Shown: one piece after another, positions 9,094-11,012 of the stretch
How positions within the stretch are numbered: the first letter of the stretch is position 1
Layout of the letters: each line of letters starts with the position of its first letter
DNA from: Mucidula mucida
Lineage: Eukaryota > Basidiomycota > Agaricomycetes > Agaricales > Physalacriaceae
Length of the DNA stretch: 11,012 nt
Assembly (NCBI GenBank): GCA_015501055.1
Contig: JADNYV010000998.1
Location: 1 to 11,012 of the forward strand
Direction of reading: 5' to 3'
Notes under the pieces: generated by a model
What the model saw: only the letters and a program-made list of their open reading frames with translations
What the model was told of the DNA's origin: nothing
Database searches by the model: none
Translations under genes and position numbers: made by a program

Positions 9094-9107
9094 TCGATCA
9101 TGATCGA
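9094..9107. promoter_or_regulatory. Perfect 14-bp palindrome upstream of NCS6, copy 2
   Basis: Same site as 1414-1427, again 26 bp before the NCS6 ATG. The upstream ATG at 9100 is also kept, out of frame with NCS6. Function is a guess. Confidence 0.3.
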
Positions 9108-9133
9108 TCACCCTTCCTTTCCTCCATTCCCTC

Positions 9134-10441
9134 ATGGCGCCTCGAACCTGCGCGCTCTGCCACACCGCGCGGGCCATGCTGAAACGCCCAAAAACTGGCC
9201 AGCAAATCTGCAAAGACTGCTTTTTCTACGTCTTCGAAACCGAGGTGCACAACACTATTTCAGATTCCAAGTTATTCAAGCCGGGCGACCGTGTAGCCAT
9301 CGGGGCATCTGGGGGAAAGGGTATCTCCTACTATGCTCGTCCATCTCTTCACGCCTGATCCCATGTAATGGCAGATTCCACCGTCCTAGCATATGTAATG
9401 AAAGCCCTCAACGAGCGCTACAAGTACGGCTTGGATCTATTCCTCTTGTCCATCGACGAGGGCATCACGGGCTACCGCGACGACTCGCTAGAGACTGTTA
9501 AGCGTAATCAACAGCAATACGACATGCCGCTCAAGATTCTCTCGTATGACGAGTTGTACGGCTGGACCATGGACTCCATCGTCGCCGAAGTGGGGCGCAA
9601 GAACAATTGCACGTTCTGCGGCGTATTTCGGCGACAGGCGCTGGATAGAGGAGCAGCGATGCTTGGTGTGGATCATATAGTAACGGGACATAACGCGGAT
9701 GATATTGCAGAGACCGTCCTGATGAATAGTACGGACCACCGTGCATGCTTCAGGCGCGTTCTAACGTTCTATCAGTCATGAGAGGCGACATTGCGCGTCT
9801 GGGCCGCTGTACGTCCATCGTGACACAGGGCGAAGACACGATCAAGCGCTCCAAGCCGTTCAAGTATGCGTACGAGAAGGAGATCGTTTGTGAGTCATAC
9901 ACTCCTTCCATTTGCTTACTACATGAAGCATAGGTATGCATACTTTAAGAAACTAGACTACTTTTCGACCGAATGTATCTACTCGCCGGATGCCTACCGA
10001 GGACACGCACGGACGTTTCTCAAGGATCTCGAAGCAGCGCGGCCCAGTGCCATCATCGACATAATACATTCCGGAGAGGCGTTTGAGATACGCGACGAGG
10101 TCAAGGCGACTCAGAAGCTACAGCGTATGGGTTTTCCTTTTGTCTAGCCCAGATATCTAAGTTTTATTTAGAAACGTGCCAAGCGCTGTGGGTATATGTC
10201 GAGCAATGAGCTATGTAAAGCGTGTACACTTCTCGAAGGCCTCGAGAGAGGCATAGCTGCATCCGGAATCGTAAGCCTCCGAGTCCAGCTGATAATCTCA
10301 AGCTCTGAATCCGCTTCTTAGACTGAACGCGCACGTAAAAAGCTGGAAGCCGAGGGCCCTACTCCGGACAACCTCCGCACTATCCCGTTCTTTGAACGAC
10401 CATCCGGGAACCCGACGGTCATGGTCGAAGGCCCATCGTAA
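9134..10441 (+). CDS. NCS6: Cytosolic tRNA 2-thiolation protein NCS6/CTU1, copy 2 (frame breaks at exon 3 end and exon 5 start)
   Basis: Exons are 9134-9320, 9375-9728, 9776-9889, 9934-10124, 10172-10270 and 10322-10441; introns are 44 to 54 nt. Exon 1 is intact here, and the PP-loop SGGKDS forms correctly across intron 1, as do the catalytic C141-x2-C144 region and GHNADD. Exon 3 lacks one T just before the gtgagt donor near 9887-9889, which sends exon 4 out of frame to an early TAG. Exon 5 has one extra C near 10179-10180, in the TCKRC zinc motif. Copy 1 is correct at both places. Most other differences from copy 1 are silent, for example five silent changes within about 15 bases after the catalytic CTFC. 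If the two breaks are consensus errors this copy would encode the full 354-residue enzyme. Confidence 0.9.
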
Positions 10442-10524
10442 CATTCGCCTTAAAAGCTGCACTGTATTACCTATGTTACACTGTATCGATAGAATGTACA
10501 CGTCCTAATAAGTATAGCCGAATG

Positions 10525-11012
10525 TTATGAAACAACCTTAACAACAACAGTACTCCCACTATTGAAAAATCCCGCAGAAAAGACATTTGGTGTCCGTTCG
10601 AATGGAACCGTCCTGGCATCTCCGCCAACAGAAGGTTTTATACCTTCGTTGATGGCGAGACGAAGGACCGCGCCTATACTGTCCCGTACATCCTCGCCTT
10701 CCCAGTCGACATCCTGCGCGATGCTCACCCACGCATAACCAACCTTGCTTCCCTCGTGGTTATGAGTATTTCGCAATGACCGCAGACCAGCCTTGAAGTG
10801 CGATCCAGCACTCGGGATGATCTTCTCGGGTATGTCCCCGACAAGAGTCGAGAACTGCCCACAGCTCTTCCCTTTCCCAGTCCCATTCAGGCGCTTCTGC
10901 GACACTCGTCCCATCTTCCAAGAACATTGGCAAAAATGCGCAGGATACACATATTATGTGACAATTCCGGACGTACCGCCAGTCTCTCAGGCGACAACCT
11001 TGCGTTTTCAAC
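10525..11012 (-). CDS. Unrecognised gene convergent to NCS6, 3' part, copy 2, runs off the window
   Basis: Same gene as at 2839-3341, ending in TAA at 10525-10527, 83 bp from the NCS6 stop. The long last exon starts at about 10914, or the frame can be taken from an ATG at 10950. The possible 62-nt intron (10915-10976) is unchanged from copy 1, and the frame upstream of it (10977-11012) stays open to the window end. That upstream part differs from copy 1 by small indels. The 5' end is outside the window and I do not recognise the family. Confidence 0.5.

Larger units (their letters stand above)
7669..11012. repeat. 3.3-kb direct repeat, copy 2
   Basis: Second copy of the block at 9-3325, same orientation, running into the window end. 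Near 7720-7735 it has about 10 extra bases compared with copy 1. Over the last 20 or so bases the match to copy 1 weakens through small indels, so either the duplication ends there or sequence quality falls. Its 202-residue gene is intact, unlike in copy 1. Confidence 0.95.

Noticed and set aside
1..11012. Circular element, transposon or retroelement explaining the terminal repeats
   Set aside because: No transposase, integrase or reverse transcriptase, no terminal inverted repeats or target-site duplications are seen; the repeats carry ordinary spliced host genes.

Overview
The window looks like nuclear DNA of a filamentous basidiomycete, most likely an Agaricomycete. Four things point there: many very short GT-AG introns (44 to 62 nt), genes split into five or six small exons, mixed base composition, and a protein-kinase-like gene of a type I associate with mushroom-forming fungi. 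I see no bacterial operon, phage or CRISPR structure.

Layout. A block of about 3.3 kb occurs twice in the same orientation, at about 9-3325 and 7669-11012, one period of about 7.67 kb apart. Each copy holds (i) a five-exon plus-strand gene for a 202-residue protein I do not recognise, (ii) a six-exon plus-strand gene for the cytosolic tRNA 2-thiolation enzyme NCS6/CTU1, and (iii) convergent to it, about 82 bp away, the 3' part of an unrecognised minus-strand gene. Between the copies lie a multi-exon minus-strand gene that looks broken (3402-4263), a complete five-exon minus-strand kinase-like gene (4671-6214), and about 1.4 kb without genes. That last stretch holds two diverged copies of the kinase 5' flank and a 53-bp relic of the kinase N-terminus.

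State of the genes. The 202-residue gene is open only in the second copy; the first has two frameshifts. NCS6 is frame-broken in both copies as given, but at different places, so each copy is sound where the other is damaged. Most differences between the copies inside NCS6 are synonymous. That suggests real copies or haplotypes that were under selection, with the single-base breaks being either recent or consensus errors. The block could be a true tandem duplication or two haplotypes placed in one sequence; the sequence alone cannot decide.

Function. The only gene with a confident biochemical role is NCS6, which adds the 2-thio group to wobble uridine of Lys, Glu and Gln tRNAs. I found no convincing new multi-gene system. 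The most unusual content is the repeat architecture, the complementary NCS6 breaks, the kinase with DFD in place of DFG, and three unrecognised genes.
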